The position numbers were made by a program, and so were the translations under genes. This document shows, one piece after another, positions 1 to 10,699 of a stretch of DNA of 64,000 nt. The stretch is taken from NCBI GenBank assembly GCA_944472155.2, contig OX235275.1:30804865-30868864 (forward strand). The letters are read 5' to 3'. Origin of the DNA: Trichobilharzia szidati. Its lineage: Eukaryota > Platyhelminthes > Trematoda > Strigeidida > Schistosomatidae. Every line of letters starts with the position of its first letter. Position 1 is the stretch's first letter. The notes under the pieces were generated by a model. It worked only from the letters and a program-made list of their open reading frames with translations. It did no database searches and was not told the DNA's origin.

Positions 1-2560
1 TAATTACGAGACCCAACTTATTAATACTCTATAACAATCATCCTCCCTACACTACAATCATAAGATCCTAAGTGGAGACTTTAACTTACCAGAAATCAAC
101 TGGGAAATACCCACAGGTCCAACTAAACTTGATAAGTTCTTAGGTACACTGGATATACTTGGCTGGAAGCAGACTGTCACAACCCCTACAAGGGGTAATA
201 ACGTACTAGACTTAATCTTCTGCCACAATATAAGTCCCCTTTCTGCCCTAGTAGGTTCTGAGTTTTCAGGGAGTGACCACAAAACAGTGCTGTGTGCACT
301 GCCACTTCCGTCAAGTAGCAATGTAACCCATACCCCTACTTCACAACAAGTAACTTACAGGAACTACAGTAAGGCAGACTGGACTCTAGTGAAATCAATG
401 TTAAGATCCTCAGAATGGAGTGAGTACTTCTATACTGATAGCCTCTCGAAAGCTCTAGACATCTTTTACTATAACTCCAACACATGCTTAGATGCTGTCA
501 TCCCATTTCAAACACTAAAGATTTCCCCACATAGAAAGACATTCATAAAGCCAAAGGATCGTAGGAAACTGAAAAGACTGTCAACAAGTTACTTCAGGCT
601 ACACGACTTTAGTACACTAGGGTCAATACTTAGTACTCTTAGCTCCATCTCGCGAGCTCATAACTTGCGTATGAGAAATGAAGAATGCACCGCACTAGCC
701 AGCACCACCAGAGTAGGTGCTCTCACAGAAATCCTAAAGAAACGAATGAATCGCCAAAGCCATAAAATTTCTCTCCTTATAAGCAAGGGCAAACTATACA
801 GCAACCATGCAGACATGTGTGAACTGTTTAACGAGACGTTTGCAGCTAACTACCTTAAGCCTACAAGTCCACTTCTCGGTTTACAATCTACAATAGAACT
901 CCCTTCATCTTCAACGCTGAAACAAATCACTACAGTTCATTTCACTTATTCTAATATTAACCAAGCCATTAATACTCTTAAAAGCTCTAGTAGTGCCGGT
1001 TTTGACGGTATACCATCGTATCTTTATAAACACGGTGGTTCTGACATTTCTGTTTTATTACTTAAGATTTTTACAATGTCCCTAGAAAGCCAAACCTATC
1101 CAGATAAATGGAAAACGACATTTATAGTACCTAAACACAAATCCGGATCAAAAACTGAAGTCAACAACTATAGGCCAATCAATATTACACCCATAGTGTC
1201 TAGAATCATTGAAAGAATAGTTAAAGATGATATCCTCAAACATATGCTCAGCTGCAATATTCTAAGTCCAAACCAACATGGATTCCTAAAATCCAGATCA
1301 TGCATGACATGTCACCTTGACTTCTTTAACTACATAACTAGCAGCCGTGACAAACAACAACTAGTACTAGTCATCTACTTCGACATATCCAAAGCCTTTG
1401 ACCGCGTTGACCATTTGCTTCTAATAAGTAAGCTAAACCCCTTAGGAATAAGTAACCCACTATTAGGATGGATTGAATCATTCCTTAACAATAGGTCCCA
1501 AGTAGTTAGACTGGGTTCTGTAAACTCTAAACCTAGTCCAGTCACTTCTGGAGTAGTTCAAGGTAGCGTCTTAGGCCCCCTCCTATTCACTCTATATGTC
1601 AACGACATATGCAGCTGTTTCTCACTTGACAAACCATTCATCTTTGCAGATGATCTTAAAGTAGCTTACACATTCCACTGTGATGACTTAGGGTACTTTC
1701 AGAAAGCTGTTCAGGAAGAACTAGATCGAGTAACTGCATGGTCCTCCACATGGAACCTAAAATTCAACCTTAAAAAATGTGGTTGGATATGCTTCGGTGC
1801 ACCCTCAATAAATATTAAACTGGCACTTGAATCTATCGACTTGCCTAAACTCCAAAGTGTTGTTGACCTAGGACTCAGGTACTCTAGTGACTTGACATTT
1901 TCTGAGCAAGTGGCGATACAGACGCGTAAATCGAGGATGCTCTTAGGATGCATACTCAGGAATTTCCACAGCTACGAAGCAAAACTATTATTATATAAAA
2001 CTTGTGTCAGACCACTACTTGAATATTGTCCATTTATTCTCAGCAGCACTCGCGTAAGTGACAAACTTAAAATAGAAAGTGTCCAACGATACTTCACGTC
2101 TAAACTACTAGGATTTGACTGCGAAAAGGACTACACATCAAGGTGTATAACTCTAGGTATCGACCAACTCTGGATGAGACGACTAAGCATTAACCTAACA
2201 TTCTTCTTTAAAATATTGCATAAAATATCATTCTCAGACAGTAAGGAGATACAGTTCTCACCGGAAGGCTCTTACAATCTTCGTAACCAAACGTGCACAG
2301 TATCTAGGAAAAACTGCAAGACAACACTCCGTGCAAACTTCTTCATAGTCATGTACTCTAAGATCTGGAACAGTTTACCCCTAGAAATAAGGACCTGTCA
2401 CTCTATCATAACCTTCAAACGCTTGCTATATGAACTGCTTCATCCAAATGACTATGCCAATCACACCGCACCACTTATTTCTAAAACGCATGAGCTATTA
2501 GAACACTATAACGCCTAGACTCATTACTAAATATTATGACACTAAATAAACTCTAAGACT
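1..2560 (+). mobile_element. CR1/Jockey-like non-LTR retrotransposon, cut by window edge
   Basis: The element is open at the left window edge. In the frame of the long ORF, the first ~280 bases encode the end of an APE-type endonuclease (GDFNLP near 78 and SDH near 271). The reverse transcriptase follows, then a short 3' region after the stop at 2518. The family is judged from RT motifs and from the C-terminal pattern WNSLPLEIR, which is usual in CR1/Jockey-type LINEs. The 3' limit is approximate, because no clear tail or target-site duplication is visible. Confidence 0.85.
35..2518 (+). CDS. LINE ORF2-type protein: endonuclease C-terminus plus reverse transcriptase (partial)
   Basis: One frame is open from 35 to the stop at 2518; the only interruption seen in the frame is a TAA at 32-34. 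From the ATG at 287 it would give 743 residues, but the true protein starts upstream, because endonuclease motifs GDFNLP and SDH precede that ATG. RT motifs follow in order: NNYRPIN (about residue 291), YFDISKAFDRVDH (364-375), GVVQGSVLGP (421-430) and the catalytic box FADD (about 452). A thumb/C-terminal region ends with FKRLLYELL. The protein would nick target DNA and prime reverse transcription of its own RNA. The long open frame contrasts with the broken copies elsewhere in the window and suggests a recent insertion. Whether the TAA at 32 is a real inactivating change cannot be judged without the upstream part. Confidence 0.85.
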   Translation, partial: QSSSLHYNHKILSGDFNLPEINWEIPTGPTKLDKFLGTLDILGWKQTVTTPTRGNNVLDLIFCHNISPLSALVGSEFSGSDHKTVLCALPLPSSSNVTHTPTSQQVTYRNYSKADWTLVKSMLRSSEWSEYFYTDSLSKALDIFYYNSNTCLDAVIPFQTLKISPHRKTFIKPKDRRKLKRLSTSYFRLHDFSTLGSILSTLSSISRAHNLRMRNEECTALASTTRVGALTEILKKRMNRQSHKISLLISKGKLYSNHADMCELFNETFAANYLKPTSPLLGLQSTIELPSSSTLKQITTVHFTYSNINQAINTLKSSSSAGFDGIPSYLYKHGGSDISVLLLKIFTMSLESQTYPDKWKTTFIVPKHKSGSKTEVNNYRPINITPIVSRIIERIVKDDILKHMLSCNILSPNQHGFLKSRSCMTCHLDFFNYITSSRDKQQLVLVIYFDISKAFDRVDHLLLISKLNPLGISNPLLGWIESFLNNRSQVVRLGSVNSKPSPVTSGVVQGSVLGPLLFTLYVNDICSCFSLDKPFIFADDLKVAYTFHCDDLGYFQKAVQEELDRVTAWSSTWNLKFNLKKCGWICFGAPSINIKLALESIDLPKLQSVVDLGLRYSSDLTFSEQVAIQTRKSRMLLGCILRNFHSYEAKLLLYKTCVRPLLEYCPFILSSTRVSDKLKIESVQRYFTSKLLGFDCEKDYTSRCITLGIDQLWMRRLSINLTFFFKILHKISFSDSKEIQFSPEGSYNLRNQTCTVSRKNCKTTLRANFFIVMYSKIWNSLPLEIRTCHSIITFKRLLYELLHPNDYANHTAPLISKTHELLEHYNA

Positions 2561-3599
2561 TCGCAAAATTACATGAAAGAACAACTAGATTATAGGTAGT
2601 GTTTACTATACAATGATATACATTTATAAACATTTATATATACATAAAATATTAACGTCCTGTTCATGTTTACATACTTTCTCTTTCTGTTATTATATCC
2701 TGAGCCTGCACTTCTATATATCTCCTGGTCGAGGTCGAACAACCCATCATCTAAACTGAAATGACCATTTAAGTAAATTCAAACTCAAATTCCATGAACG
2801 ATCCGTTGCAACCAATTGAAAACGCTGGCCAACATTCTGTACAAGGAGTATTCTTGATCTGATATAAAGAAACAACTGGTTTTCAAACAGTTTTCAATGT
2901 ATTACTCAACTTACATGTACAGTCTGCCATGCTGACGCAAATGGCGCAAATGGATAGTTCTAGAATCGACCTCGGCCCCATTTAATGCAGTAAAACAATC
3001 TGACATGAACTTATCTAATTTTTGTATCAAAGATCAAATTTCTTTCATATTATAAAACTACGATTAGACTGGTGAAAAAATGGAATAAATACATTATTGA
3101 CTCAGAATAATACATCAATAAACTTTATCTCAAGGATGCTGTTCACAACAAAGTTATATAGGAGAATTGACTTCAAGCTTTATTTTTCCCAGATATTTGT
3201 ATTACATTCATCTGATATCTGGGTTTTTTGTTAATGCGAAGACAATATTTCTATATCTCTTTATGTGTTAAACAGACAGACTATTTTGCAGACTATTCTG
3301 ACTGACTCTAATGTTAGAAAGAACAAAAAAACTGTAATTTATATAATAACTTATCCATGCCTGTACAACTGGTATGTTCCTGCATAAACAGGAATAAATA
3401 AATAAATAAAGCAGTGCTGTGACTGAAATGTCATTAAGTTTGAAGCCTCCAGTTATGGGGAATAGTGTTCCCAGCCGCATTATGAGATTGGTAGAGAGGA
3501 TTGGGACCTCGTACTTCACTCCTGAACGCGAAACCACACATACAGTGCTTGAACACGAGTTGGTAAAATGCCTCCCCATATCAGAAAAACAGAGTAAAC
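2519..3599. other. AT-rich spacer, no gene recognised
   Basis: Short ORFs here show no family motif. A (AATA)n run lies near 3390. About 45 bases near 3221-3266 recur in inverted orientation at 17585-17632, so part of this stretch is repeat-derived. Confidence 0.5.
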
Positions 3600-3942
3600 A
3601 AAGAATTTTAGATTTTTCCCGTCGATTGATTGGACCGAAGTGTTCGGTCTCAGGTCGACATGTTGGCTTCTTAAGCAGATGCTTTGACGGTGTCTGGGCG
3701 TTTAATTAGTATTTAATTGGTGGATGGTGACTAGCAGTGAAATCCAGGATGCGCATTTCGTCCCATTTGGGACTCGTCAGCTGGATGTGCCTGCATTTCT
3801 CAATGAGTGATGATGTTGCCATCTACCAATTAAATACTAATTAAATGCCCAGACACCTTCGAAGCATCTGCTCAAGAAGCCGACATGTCAACCTGAGACC
3901 GAACACTTCGGTCCAGTCAATCGACGGGCAAAATCTAAAATT
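3600..3942. repeat. Foldback: inverted-repeat arms around a hammerhead-bearing loop
   Basis: The left arm (about 3603-3726) and right arm (about 3824-3942) are imperfect reverse complements. Shared blocks include the CGATTGATTGGACCGAAGTG type, CTCAGGTCGACATGTTGGC and the AATTAGTATTTAATTGG block. The ~100-nt loop carries the hammerhead core on the - strand. The right arm runs straight into a second, direct-orientation unit of the same family. The arrangement looks like two SINE-like copies inserted or rearranged head to head. Confidence 0.75.
3739..3795 (-). ncRNA. Hammerhead ribozyme, intact-looking catalytic core (schistosome SINE type)
   Basis: Read on the - strand, the core has CTGACGAG (complement of 3773-3780), stem II GTCCC-AAAT-GGGAC, then GAAA (complement of 3756-3759). 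A very short stem III ATGC/GCAT is followed by C at 3748, the expected cleavage position. Stem I pairs CATCCAG with CTGGAT(T). The only change from the consensus CUGAUGAG is at position 7, which the hammerhead tolerates. This organisation, with a short stem III and tRNA-derived flanks, is that of the Sm-alpha type SINE-like elements of schistosomes. Self-cleavage is inferred from the core and has not been shown. Confidence 0.75.
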
Positions 3943-4146
3943 CAATTAAATCAATATGACCCGTTGCACAAGAGGTGGCTCTCGTGGCCCAAGTGGTCTA
4001 GTGGATAACGCTTTGGCGTTGGAAACTATGAGCCTCGGTGGGAACATCATCACTCACTGAGAAATGCAGGTACATCCAGATGACGAGTCGCAAATAGGAC
4101 GAAATGCGCATCCTGGATTCCACTGCTAGTCACCATCCACCAATTA
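3943..4146 (+). repeat. Hammerhead-SINE unit: tRNA-like head plus degenerate hammerhead
   Basis: A pol III A-box-like stretch (TGGCCCAAGTGGTCTAG, near 3988) is followed by an eroded B-box region (GAGCCTCGGTGGG). A hammerhead-like segment lies at 4071-4125. The core reads ATGACGAG where CTGATGAG is expected, so the essential C3 is replaced, and stem II has a C-to-G mismatch. GAAA and the CATC-CTGG junction remain. This copy should be catalytically dead. It ends with CACCATCCACCAATTA, the same end as the other copies. Confidence 0.75.
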
Positions 4147-4149
4147 GAG

Positions 4150-5930
4150 TACACAAAGGTTGTTTCAATAGAAGAACATGGGAGATAAGTCCCCATCACA
4201 GTGCTAGCGCCACCTTCTGCAACTTTTAGGGGACGACACGATGTGAAAAGCTGCGCTAGAGAAACGTTGGACGCGAACCCTCCCGAAGTGTGCTCCACAG
4301 GCACATAGGCAACAAAATGCACAGAACCATGCGCCTGGCCTAGATTACCCCACAAGTAACAGGGAGACGATTAACCTTTTCTCAGTAGTCGCTAAATGAG
4401 GTTTGCCCGGCCAGTCTCCTATTCTATGTCAAGGATAAAAACCCTGGCATAAAATTCTCAGTCGATACGATAGCTGCACCCATTGTAATACCAAAATTAG
4501 TGACCCAGCTGGGACGACAAAAGACCCTAGCCACGCCTCAAGCAGGTAATAAAACCCAGATCGTGGCACTCGGACAGAAAATACTGACCCGTGACCTCGG
4601 GTTTAAGCGGCAGATTTAGTGAGTGTTCAAAGTAGGTGATTAAGACCTATCAATCATCGGCATCAACTTATGACTTATCAGTAGATACTCGAAAGAGACA
4701 TTTAACAATGATAGAAACCCACTATTGTATGAATGGCAAAGCGAGCACCATTCTCCGAATCTGATTCAATTTCCGCTAGTATCAACCGAATGGTTTCAGA
4801 AAATACTAGCTGAATTCCCAATTCTGGTGGCAACCAACCCTCAAATTTCCAATGCTGGTGCGAAAATTATTCATAGTGTAAAGAAGAATGGCCCCCAGTG
4901 TTCGCTAAGCCAAGAGGACTTGGCCTTAGCAACCTAAACACAGTGAGGCTGAGTCTGATTAGACGCATCAGCCGGGAATTGTTCGGCCTTCAAATTTTGA
5001 CCGACTGGCACCCTTGTGGTGAATGCAGAGACCTAAGTAAGCTGAATGTCACAATCAGGTACCCAATACCACATATTCAAGACTATGGTAATAGTTTTCG
5101 AAGTGCCACACCATTCACTAAAATTGGCTTAGACGCACCTATAACAGTATTCCAGTGGCTGAGGAAGATATACCTAAAAACAGCCATTACAATCCCATTT
5201 CGATTATATGGTTTTATGTGGATTCCATTTGGTCTTCGGAATGTTGCAACACCTTTCAAGAGATTTATGGATGACTTGCTGTGTCTGCTGCCGTTATCCA
5301 AGACTTTGAAATAGATAACCAGCTGATCGCCGCCCGGATGCGAACACACATGAAGATCACATTTGGGCAGTATTACGCAAACTGGAAGACGGCGGTATGA
5401 CAGTCTATCAGAGTAAATGCATTTCGGAGGCAGAAATACTAGGATTCCTAGGGCATACCATTCAAGGTACTGGAATCTCGCCAATGCCAGGAAAGGCGGA
5501 TTGCATCAAGCAGTATCCGCTTCACTCACTTCTTAAGTTTCGTAGGTCTGATCAACTTCCATTGACACCTTAGGCCAACTGTGCATAAAACATGTAGCCT
5601 CTGGCTTATGGGTTAAAGAGGGGATCAAAAGACTTTGAGTTATTGCAAAAGGTATCCGACGCAATTGCACAGCTGGAAGAAGCGTCACCGAAGGCCACAG
5701 CCTTGAAAAGGCGTGATTCAGATGCTCCTCTTGCATTGATAGTGGACGCATCAGATAAGTCTGTGGAAGCGGTGTTTAGTCAGCTAGTTGAAGACAGCTG
5801 GTAACTAATGGTATTTTGCTCCTAAATGGCTTATTCCTGTCGAAACTAGATATTCCACTTTCGGTAGAGAGATGCTAGCAACGGGTGAAGATATACATTA
5901 TCGAGTCTTAAATCTTCCGTGCTTAAGGGT
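4150..5930 (+). pseudogene. Degenerate Ty3/gypsy LTR retrotransposon (gag end, protease, RT, RNase H)
   Basis: Fragments of one pol polyprotein are readable in shifting frames. Near 4270-4330 there is a Cys-rich stretch ending TKCTEPCAW, like the gag zinc region. A protease-like region with stops follows to ~4620. RT lies at 4898-5314 with DLSKLN, RYPIPHIQDY, KTAITIPFRLY, PFGLRN and FKRFMDD. From ~5690 an RNase H-like segment reads APLALIVDASDKSVEAVFSQ. Several frameshifts and stops interrupt it. The order and the YPIPHIQD/PFGLRN signatures point to Ty3/gypsy rather than BEL or Copia. No LTR could be delimited. Confidence 0.85.
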
Positions 5931-7125
5931 TTTCTCGGCTTTGACTGGCTAGGACGGTGACGGCTAGTTTGATATTTAATTTGTCCTAGGTAGGTGATAT
6001 CGTGTGTAGGTTTGTGTGGTTGCGGCATGCGTTGTTTGCAAGCATGTTTGATGAATATAAATGTCAAATTTGAGTATTCTTCTACTTATTTTGTGCATGT
6101 ACAAGGCTTGTTTTATCATACACTCAGTTTGTAGGCCTATCGGTTGCTGGCGATGTCAAGGAACCCGTGAGTTCTTGGGATGTTCTCGATTTTAGATTAT
6201 ACGTGTAGCATTTTATTGATGGATATTGCTCAGTGATGTATTTCAATATTGCTTTTTCTACGGAATTATATTTGAACAGTTGCAAGATAAAGCCTTTTTT
6301 AGTTTATTGCAGGTAGGCAATGCGAGTGAAAGCACTGCAGAAGTCAGTGGAATTTTCGGTGCAGTTATGCTGAGAAGGCGTTTCTTTAGCTGAGAAGAAT
6401 TTGAGAATTCATTAGGAGAATTTCATTTAATGCTAAGAATGTAGTTGTCCTGCACTCACTATGTGCATATTCAAAGCAAAACAACAGGGGACGACAGATT
6501 TAAGTACGTTTACGTTGCTTTTAAATGCATTTATGGCGTGAACCGTGTAAAAGCTGGCCTGAAACTGCGGAACAAGTCGTAAGAGGAAGCGTATTATGAT
6601 ATTATGTATGTTAAAGGTCTAAATGTTGCAACTGTCCGTCTGCATTTCGCGTAATTTAGCACTGTAGTGAATACGTGGTAACATCCCACAAAATGGTCTA
6701 TAACCATCCATGCACCAGAATGATTCATGGTGTAGACGACTAACTTGTATGTTTATTTACACGTAAGAATTACTATATTGCCACCTGAAGTATTCCCTAT
6801 TTTATATCTCCATTGGTAATGCATATTAACCTACTCTTAACTCACTGAAAATCGTAGATACTAAAATTTATATATTTTATAAGCGTTTGTCTTAACTGAA
6901 AGCAAGACATAAGCACTGCCATTATTTATCCTGTAATATTGTATGCATAATTCTATTTACGTTTACCCTTCCACCTTTTGTAGTTAATCATGTGCTGCAT
7001 AAGTGTCAACGATGGACATGGTCTCGTGACTCGTGCTCATCTCGAAGCACGTCAGCAGGTCTGCCGCGAAATCAATGTAAGTTATACGTAATCACTATCT
7101 CGTACAAGGGACAATCCAAATCAAA
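5931..7125. other. Spacer without recognised gene
   Basis: There is no conserved reading frame. It may include the 3' part or LTR of the preceding gypsy copy, but no terminal repeat pair was found in the window. The upstream edge of the RTE-A copy is set at ~7126, where LINE coding similarity begins. Confidence 0.4.
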
Positions 7126-9345
7126 TTAAAGGCTTTCAGAGAATCAGGAGCTGCAGATAGACCAAAAGCCAAGTTCAACACTCAGAAACTAAAGGACCAG
7201 GACACGAAGGACATCTTCACTCCAAGCATAAAAGACAAGGCCGAGACACAAATCAACACTGGGGAAAAGGTCAGCGTCGAAAAGCACTGGAACAACCTTA
7301 AGACATTGTGGAGTCAAACCTGCATGGACGTTCTAGGCAGAAAGAAGAGACAGGACAAACAGTGGCTCACTACGGACACTTGGAGACTAATAGAAGAGGG
7401 AGGGATGGTGAAACAAAAGATTCTCCAGTGCACCGATGAGCAACAAAAACAGGATTTGAATGCAAACTACAAGACACTGAACAAAAGAGTAAAGAAGAGT
7501 GCCAGAGAAGACAAAAGAAAATATTATGAAACCACGGCAAGTAAAGCAGAACAAGCTGCAGGCAAAGGAGACCTCGCAACACTCTACCAAACAACAGGGT
7601 ACCTATCTGGCAAAAGTTTGACACAAATTAAGCCGGTGAAGGATGACAATGGAAAGTCAATCACCAAAGAAGTGGAGCATAGGAAACACTGGGCTGAACA
7701 CTTCAAAAGACTCCTAAATCGACCACCACCTACAACGCGCCCAACAATACCAACAACGGAGACAGAGCTACCAGTGAACACCAACTCCCCCACGAAATCA
7801 GAAGTCCTGAAGGCAATCAAGATGCTAAAAGCTGGAAAAGCAGCTAGACCAGATGGAATCCCAGCAAAGCATTGAAAATGGACCCAGAGACAACAGCGGA
7901 CTTGATGACGCCACTACTGGAGAAGGTGTGGAAAGAAGGCAAAGTACCCGAGGATTGGAAGAAAGGATACTTATTCAGACTACCAGAGAAATGAGACTTA
8001 AGTCAATGCAAGAACTGGCGCAGAATTATGCTCCTGTCCATCCCAAGCAAAATACTAAGTCGCATCATCCTGGAGAGAATCAAACATGCCCTGAATGAAA
8101 AACTTCGACGGGAACAGGCTGGATTCAGGAGAAACAAGTCATGCATTGATCAGATCGCCACATTACGGATCATCATTGAGCAAAGCTTGGAGTGGCAGTC
8201 ACCTCTCTATCTCAATTTCATCGACTTTGAAAAGGCATTCGACAGCGTCGATCGAGAGGTGCTTTGGAAACTACTTCGCTTTTACGGGGTGCTGCCGACA
8301 ATTATACATCTCATCCAACAGCTGTACGACAATGCTGTATGCCAAGTAATCCACAACGGGAAACTTACGGAATACTTCGAAGTGAGGACAGGAGTAAGAC
8401 AAGCTGGCTGCCTACTATCGCCAATGATTTTCCTGATTGCAGTAGACTGGATAATGCGACAAACAGTGGGCAATGAGGAAACAGGCATAAATTGGACCCA
8501 CACAAAAAAGAACTTGGAGGATCTGGACTTCGCACATGATGATATATGTCTGATTTCCCACAAACTGGAAGATATGCAAGCGAAAATCAACAAGTTGGCA
8601 GAAGAAGCATCAAAGACAGGACTTCAGGTGAACATAGAGAAAACAGAGGTGATGAAGATTCCTGGACAACACCACCAACAGCAACAACAACAACAGGCAA
8701 CAATCAGCATAAATGAAAGGAACCTGAAAGAAACAACCTGCTTTACCTACCTGGGAATCATCGTCTCAACTACAGGCGGAACTGACGAGGATATCAAAGC
8801 AAGAATCGGAAAAGCAAGACAAGCTTCCACTACTCTCAAGTCTGTGTTGAGGTCAACAACTCTCAGCATCAAAAATAAGATCCGGATTTTCAACTCCAAT
8901 GTGAAGTCAGTCAGTGCTACTATACGGATCAGAGACTTGCACTGCGCGTCATAAAGAGCATCTCAAACTAACTACAGAACTTCATTAATAGTTGTCTTCG
9001 CTCAATACTCAAGATCAGATGGCCGGCCAGAAGAGATCAGCAACAGAGATCTCTGGCATTGAGCGAACCAACCAGGAACCCATTGTGAAACAAATTGGCA
9101 GGAAGAAATGGAGATGGATTGGCCATGCTCTGAGGAAACTATCAAGCCATTGCTCGAGTGGAACCTGGCCGAAAGGGAAGCGGCGAGTTGGTCGTCAGTG
9201 CAAGGGTGACTTGGAGGAGGTCATGTGAAGAGGAGGTGAAAACGTGTGGGCAGACTTGGAGCCAGGTGACGACTCTAGCAGAGAATCGAATGCAATGGAG
9301 ACGCAGGGCTGAAGCCCTATGTTCCTCTAGGAATTAAAGGATACA
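7126..9345 (+). mobile_element. RTE-like LINE copy (RTE-A), 5'-truncated, frame-broken
   Basis: The linker between endonuclease and RT is readable at 7140-7875 (EHRKHWAEHFKRLLNRP, MLKAGKAARPDGIPA). A frameshift near 7866 and a stop near 7993 precede the RT block at 8028-8954 ([34 protein letters not shown]). The active-site box reads FAHDD instead of FADD, an apparent 3-bp insertion. A Gln-rich tract from CAA/CAG codons lies at ~8678-8696. The C-terminal part continues out of frame to ~9230 (KKWRWIGHALRK). The 3' end carries GCTGAAGCCCTATGTTCC, a tail found again in SINE I. Other copies of this family lie at 25.5, 32.3, 46.4, 50.4, 51.9 and 63.2 kb. Confidence 0.9.
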
Positions 9346-9480
9346 ATATTAATATACATAAGCAATAGGAGGCTTATGATTGCGAGCCTGAAGAGAATTT
9401 GTGACAAATTTGGAGAGGTGGTTGCCACAGATTACGCGGGAGAAGTAATCGCAGAAATGGACGATTTTCTTAATGTGTAA
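9346..9480 (+). pseudogene. C-terminal coding remnant, family unknown
   Basis: An in-frame stretch from the ATG at 9375 reads MIASLKRICDKFGE then EVIAEMDDFLNV and ends at TAA 9478. AATAAA-type signals follow around 9501. The residue composition looks protein-like rather than random. It sits between the RTE-A tail and the repeat at 9525, so it may be the tail of a transposable-element or host ORF. I do not recognise it. Confidence 0.3.
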
Positions 9481-9524
9481 ATCAACTACTTTCGTATTAC
9501 AATAAAAATAAACTTTTCCTATTT

Positions 9525-10015
9525 AACCAATTTACTGATTTTCCTTTATGTATAGACTTCAATAAGTTTTGTTAATATAAGTATTTCTAGAAACAATTAT
9601 AAACAACAATGATTATATTAGCAACCACACCTTTTGATATTTTACATATGTATATACAGTTAATAATACAATGCTATTTTTTGTGTCTGAATGACTTTAC
9701 TCAGCCAATAACCACCTTTTCTCATACGCCTTCCTAAAACGTATAATCTTCATAATATTTCGCAGTATTTTTAACATTATATAAGTTGAAGGGTTACTTT
9801 GCAATATCTAATGCGCACCGTACGAAAATCGGTCATGAAAATTTAGCATAACTAGCTCTGTTAACCGGCTGTTTTCTTCAGGATCATTATACATAATTTT
9901 ATCACTAATTGTTCCACTACACTTTTTACTCTGCTAAATAGACTTCAACTTAGTTGCTGTGATACTAGCTACTTCTATACTTCATACTTCTTGAACACAA
10001 TTTCCTAGGCGTCTG
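9525..10015 (+). repeat. Unclassified ~480-bp dispersed repeat, copy 1
   Basis: It shares blocks with 10035-10412 and 16752-17212. These include GATTATATTAGCAACCACAC, AAGTTGAAGGGTTACTTTGC, AAAATCGGTC(A/G)TGAAAATT and GCTAAATAGACT. No coding capacity or clear terminal repeats were seen. Confidence 0.7.
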
Positions 10016-10034
10016 CTACAAATATATTATTAAT

Positions 10035-10412
10035 ATTAGTAGTACTATTTTTGAGTTGAAATGACTATCTTCAGTCAACACCTACCCATTTTCATATAAT
10101 TTTCTGAAAAAATTCATATTGCTGAAATTATGTAGTATTTTTCCATTATGTAATTGATGAGTCACTTTGCAATGTGTAACGCACACCATATAAAATCGGT
10201 CGTGAAAATTTAGCATAACAGGTTCTGCTAACCAGTTGCCTTACTCAGGACCACTTTACATAACTTTATCACTAATTGTTCCACTACTCATATCACCCTG
10301 CTAAATAGAATATAACTTAGTTGCTCTAATATTAGCTATTTTTATACTTCATAACTCTTAAGGGAAACCTAATTTCTTAGTCTTTTGTAGTAATCCACTT
10401 GTTCACTAGTAT
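10035..10412 (+). repeat. Unclassified dispersed repeat, copy 2 (adjacent, same orientation)
   Basis: This is a more diverged copy that follows copy 1 directly. It has the same order of blocks (TGAAATGACTAT, TTTGCAATGTGTAACGC, AAAATCGGTCGTGAAAATT, AATTGTTCCACTAC). It lacks the first ~100 bp of copy 1. Confidence 0.65.
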
Positions 10413-10475
10413 GATGATAATACTACTAAGAATGTCCTCTGGTATTATTGTGCCATGTGACCTAATGGGAATCAC

Positions 10476-10697
10476 TTGTCACGAAAGCTGTTAATGCGCA
10501 GCATACTGTATGATTGGGACGGAGTCAAGGCAATCCAATATTACAACTGCAGTCATTGTAAAAGGTCTCAGAGCTTAATGTCAAAAAAGGAGGGAGGGTG
10601 GCGCATGCTGATCAGCAGATTTGGTAGTGGTCACAAATGTGAATCGCTTCGATCTGTAGGACAGCAACATGCATTATTTTGGCAGATCGAGAATTAA
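10476..10697 (+). CDS. Small ORF with CxxC...HxC pattern, unidentified
   Basis: A 73-residue ORF contains NCSHCKRSQ and later GSGHKCESLR, with a tryptophan between them. The Cys/His spacing resembles a small zinc-binding module such as those in some transposon proteins. It may be one exon or a relic fragment rather than a full gene. The start is not supported by any conserved neighbour. It lies just downstream of the duplicated ~400-bp repeat and could belong to the same unknown element. Confidence 0.3.
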   Translation: MSRKLLMRSILYDWDGVKAIQYYNCSHCKRSQSLMSKKEGGWRMLISRFGSGHKCESLRSVGQQHALFWQIEN

Positions 10698-10699
10698 AC

